Below the pieces are notes generated by a model, which saw only the letters and a program-made list of their open reading frames with translations, searched no databases and had not been told where the DNA came from. From the NCBI GenBank assembly GCA_903873355.1, contig CAIQOG010000161.1, positions 1 to 7,524 on the forward strand: a stretch of 7,524 nt of DNA, in the 5' to 3' direction. Positions 5,203 through 7,524 of the stretch are shown here, one piece after another; positions within the stretch are counted from its first letter, which is position 1; each line of letters opens with the position of its first letter. This DNA is from an uncultured Bacteroidales bacterium (GTDB lineage: Bacteria > Bacteroidota > Bacteroidia > Bacteroidales > Paludibacteraceae). The position numbers and the translations under genes are program-made.

Positions 5203-6762
5203 TTACTTAGCTTTATCTTATTATTTTCAGTCAGTGTTGGAGCACAGAAGTATGTTCCTTTTCCTACTGAGAATGCAGAGTGGAATGTGCATTTTAAGAA
5301 TTGGTCATCAATTGGTGGACTTTCATCATATATTGATGAGTATAAACAAGATGGTGATACCGTAATTAATGGGAAAACTTATCGAAAAGTCTATATCAAA
5401 TCACCGGGAACAAATAATCTATCATACTATCGTGGGGGAATTCGCGAAGAGAACAAACGAATTTACTGGTTAGATAATACAAATACACGTTATTTTGGAA
5501 TGGGGATATATCTCTCAAGTGGTCAGAAAGACTGTATGAAACAATATCTGACAACTAATACAAATGAAGTGGTTTTATATGACTTTAATAAGACAAATAT
5601 TGGGGATACACTTATTACAAAAATAATTGCTATTGATTCAGTTAAAATTCAAAACACTTACCGAAAAAGATATACAATTCTACCTTACCGACAAACAATT
5701 GGTTGGAAATATACTTACGATTATGTGATTGAAGGAATTGGTAGTGTAAGAAATGGTTTATTAGCAGTTACAATTCCATTAACAACCTGTATGGAACCAC
5801 CAATGTGGGAATTTGTCAGTTTTAAACAGGACAATCAGGTGGTTTATAAAAACCCAGCTTACAAAAATCCGAATGATATAGCCCGCTGGGATGATATTGA
5901 TTTTTTGAAAACCGGGGCACAATGGTATTATGGACACACAAACTATTTGTCATCAGATTATAATCCAAAATACAGTTTCAAAGATTATATCATGTATAAA
6001 AGTATGGGCGATACTTTATTTGATGGAAAAACCTGCCGAAAATTAGAAGTCACCCGTGGAGGAAATTCAATTTATGCATACGTAACTAAAATGATTGTTT
6101 ATCAAAGCAATGACTCTCTGTTTTTTAAGCGAAACAATGACCAAAAATTCAGCTTACTGAATGTGTATGGAGCAAAGAAAGGTGATTCCTGGATAACAAA
6201 TTATTATTCCGGCAATGTTGTAAAAGTAATGGTGGATAGTGTTAGTCAGACTATGGTAGCAGGTAATGCATTAAACCAACTGCATGTTAGATATACAAAT
6301 GCTGAACATCCCGACGAATGGAATAATGGTGGTCCAAAATCTTTATTAATAGAAGGTATTGGTGATACAACTGTCTTTTTTTATTCATCACGATACCTGT
6401 CACTTGCAGATGATTTATATGATAATGCTGACGGACTTCGCTGTTATGTTCACCCCGATTTAGGCACTTATCACGTGCCGGGAACGCTTGACTGCACTTA
6501 CGTTACAGAAGTGCCCAGGCAAAACTACAGCACGCTGAAAGTAAACCTGAATTCCTCAGGAATATTGAGTATTGATGGCGATTTAAGCACTGAATCCTGC
6601 ACATTCGAACTACTCGACCTGAAAGGCTCGGTTATGCTGAAAACAACCTTAAAAGCTTCACAGAACACCGTTAATCTGAGCCAATACGACAAAGGTTTGT
6701 ATCTCTACCGCATTTCTGCCAATGGAATATTATTGAAAGCCGGAAAGATAGTTAAGAATTAA
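5185..6762 (+). CDS. Paralogous secreted protein with T9SS type A C-terminal sorting domain, 525 aa
   Basis: The signal peptide is residues 1-20 (MKRIIGLLSFILLFSVSVGA). The first module (about 22-235) is diverged: it lacks the WYYG start and has EWNVHF instead, but keeps YDF...GDT (132-141) and EGIG (183-186). The second module (about 239-440) is clearly related to module 2 of the upstream protein, with DFLKTGAQWYYG, IVYQSNDSLFF, GDSW (333-336), IEGIG (E390 onward) and GLRCYVHP. From the HVPGTLDCTYV segment to the end, including the sorting domain (about 443-525), the two proteins are nearly identical. A 59-nt stretch (6472-6530) is perfectly identical to 4870-4928. It is probably surface-exposed or released, and no catalytic function is recognised. 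It lies 24 nt downstream of its paralogue and 24 nt upstream of the next gene, so it is almost certainly co-transcribed. Confidence 0.85.
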   Translation: MKRIIGLLSFILLFSVSVGAQKYVPFPTENAEWNVHFKNWSSIGGLSSYIDEYKQDGDTVINGKTYRKVYIKSPGTNNLSYYRGGIREENKRIYWLDNTNTRYFGMGIYLSSGQKDCMKQYLTTNTNEVVLYDFNKTNIGDTLITKIIAIDSVKIQNTYRKRYTILPYRQTIGWKYTYDYVIEGIGSVRNGLLAVTIPLTTCMEPPMWEFVSFKQDNQVVYKNPAYKNPNDIARWDDIDFLKTGAQWYYGHTNYLSSDYNPKYSFKDYIMYKSMGDTLFDGKTCRKLEVTRGGNSIYAYVTKMIVYQSNDSLFFKRNNDQKFSLLNVYGAKKGDSWITNYYSGNVVKVMVDSVSQTMVAGNALNQLHVRYTNAEHPDEWNNGGPKSLLIEGIGDTTVFFYSSRYLSLADDLYDNADGLRCYVHPDLGTYHVPGTLDCTYVTEVPRQNYSTLKVNLNSSGILSIDGDLSTESCTFELLDLKGSVMLKTTLKASQNTVNLSQYDKGLYLYRISANGILLKAGKIVKN

Positions 6763-6804
6763 TTAAACCTCAAAAAACAATACATTATGAAACGGATTAT
6801 CGGA
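6463..6804 (+). repeat. Paralogous junction repeat, copy 2
   Basis: This is the counterpart of 4858-5202, lying between the 525-aa gene and the following partial gene. The perfect core is 6472-6530. It offers homology through which passenger regions could be exchanged or copies gained and lost. Confidence 0.8.
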
Positions 6805-7524
6805 GTATTTAGCTTTGTATTAGTAGTGTTTGGTAACTTATCAGCTTATGATTACCAAACGGTGTATTCGCACTGTGCAGCACTATTTGCTAATAGTGAT
6901 AAAAGCCTGAGAGGTATGCGGATTGATTCCGTGTCTATGAATGGTCAGGATTCTTTGTTTTACCCTCTCAAAAACATACAAATGACAAATTCAAGATGTT
7001 TCACTCCTTTTGGTGCATCCTGGCTTGGATATAAAATAATAATTAAACCGGGTTGGAACTATTTCTTTAATAAGGACAATGATACCATAAAAATTAAAAC
7101 TGATGCAAAATATCATGATACATGGATTATGCTTAAAACAAAAGATGTCTTAGAAGAAGCTATTATTACGGGTATTGATACTATGACTGTGTTGGGCGTA
7201 GTAGATTCTGTAAAAACCATTGATATTACAGGATACGGTCAGTATCCGAACAGCAATTATATTATTACAGGAATAGTATTAAGCAAGCATTTTGGAATTT
7301 TAAAAACATGTAATCTCTATAATTTCACTAAATACTTTGACTATGTCAAAGGGTCAGACAATTATTTTGAAATATATTCTTTAGTCGGAATTACTAACCC
7401 AAAAATAGGAGTTCAGAATCTTACATGGTTTAATGTGTTTGATTTTCAGGTTGGAGACGAAATACATATTTCAGATAAATACTATCCATATCCTCCAGAA
7501 CCACAATATTTTAGCGAAAACAAA
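6787..7524 (+). CDS. Partial secreted protein, first 246 residues (runs off the right edge)
   Basis: The frame is open from the ATG at 6787 to the window end with no stop. The signal peptide is about residues 1-20 (MKRIIGVFSFVLVVFGNLSA before Tyr-Asp). Its first 18 nt and the preceding spacer match those of the 525-aa gene, but the mature protein belongs to a different passenger type. It has a YDYQTVYSH start, RIDSV near residue 45, SRCFTPFGASW near 70-80, and GVQNLTWFNVFDFQVGDEIH at 208-227. The last segment repeats the DF-x-x-GD signature seen in the neighbouring modules. I recall similar N-terminal halves in environmental Bacteroidetes secreted proteins that end in a sorting domain. The C-terminus lies outside the window, so that domain is predicted, not seen. 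No catalytic motif is recognised. Confidence 0.8.
   Translation, partial: MKRIIGVFSFVLVVFGNLSAYDYQTVYSHCAALFANSDKSLRGMRIDSVSMNGQDSLFYPLKNIQMTNSRCFTPFGASWLGYKIIIKPGWNYFFNKDNDTIKIKTDAKYHDTWIMLKTKDVLEEAIITGIDTMTVLGVVDSVKTIDITGYGQYPNSNYIITGIVLSKHFGILKTCNLYNFTKYFDYVKGSDNYFEIYSLVGITNPKIGVQNLTWFNVFDFQVGDEIHISDKYYPYPPEPQYFSENK

Overview
The window looks like chromosomal DNA of a Bacteroidota (Bacteroidetes) bacterium. The DNA is AT-rich. Start codons are preceded by A/T-rich leaders rather than strong Shine-Dalgarno sites. Two promoters carry the phylum's TAnnTTTG -7 element. Two proteins end in a type IX secretion (T9SS) type A sorting domain, and a DUF559 endonuclease gene is framed by GACCTCCC palindromes. 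I cannot name a genus.

Layout. On the minus strand at the left edge is the N-terminal 124 residues of a membrane-anchored protein, possibly a sensor kinase. The divergent gap after it holds a 13-bp perfect inverted repeat followed by a T-run, which may bound a small structured RNA of about 100 nt. Next come a conserved Bacteroidetes hypothetical gene (738-1214), a clear intrinsic terminator, and a 350-bp non-coding stretch. That stretch ends in a near-perfect Bacteroidetes promoter (TTTG, 20 nt, TAATTTTG).

This promoter appears to drive a co-directional array. It starts with an exported thioredoxin-fold protein with WCGPC (1612-2802). After that come a gene remnant that keeps only its signal peptide (2809-2889), a 506-residue secreted protein (3640-5160), a 525-residue secreted protein (5185-6762) and a partial secreted protein (6787 to the right edge). 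The 506- and 525-residue proteins share nearly identical C-terminal sorting domains and identical junctions with the next gene, but their passenger regions differ. The array therefore looks like a set of exported cargo cassettes evolving by duplication and module exchange.

Between the signal-peptide remnant and the 506-residue gene sits a compound insertion of about 750 bp. It has four GC-rich palindromic repeats in alternating orientation (R1 forward, R2 reverse, R3 forward, R4 reverse), a complete DUF559 PD-(D/E)XK-type endonuclease gene (3008-3451), and a second unit holding only the first 26 codons of a DUF559-like frame. In both units the reverse repeat is translated in the same frame, 33 nt after the ATG, as an HPSLE-type peptide. 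The second unit's frame ends by overlapping the start of the 506-residue gene (ATGA). The insertion is bracketed by a perfect 59-nt direct duplication of signal-peptide coding sequence. This DUF559/palindrome unit, with no recognisable transposase, is the most interesting object in the window. It resembles in outline a nuclease-linked REP/RAYT-type element.
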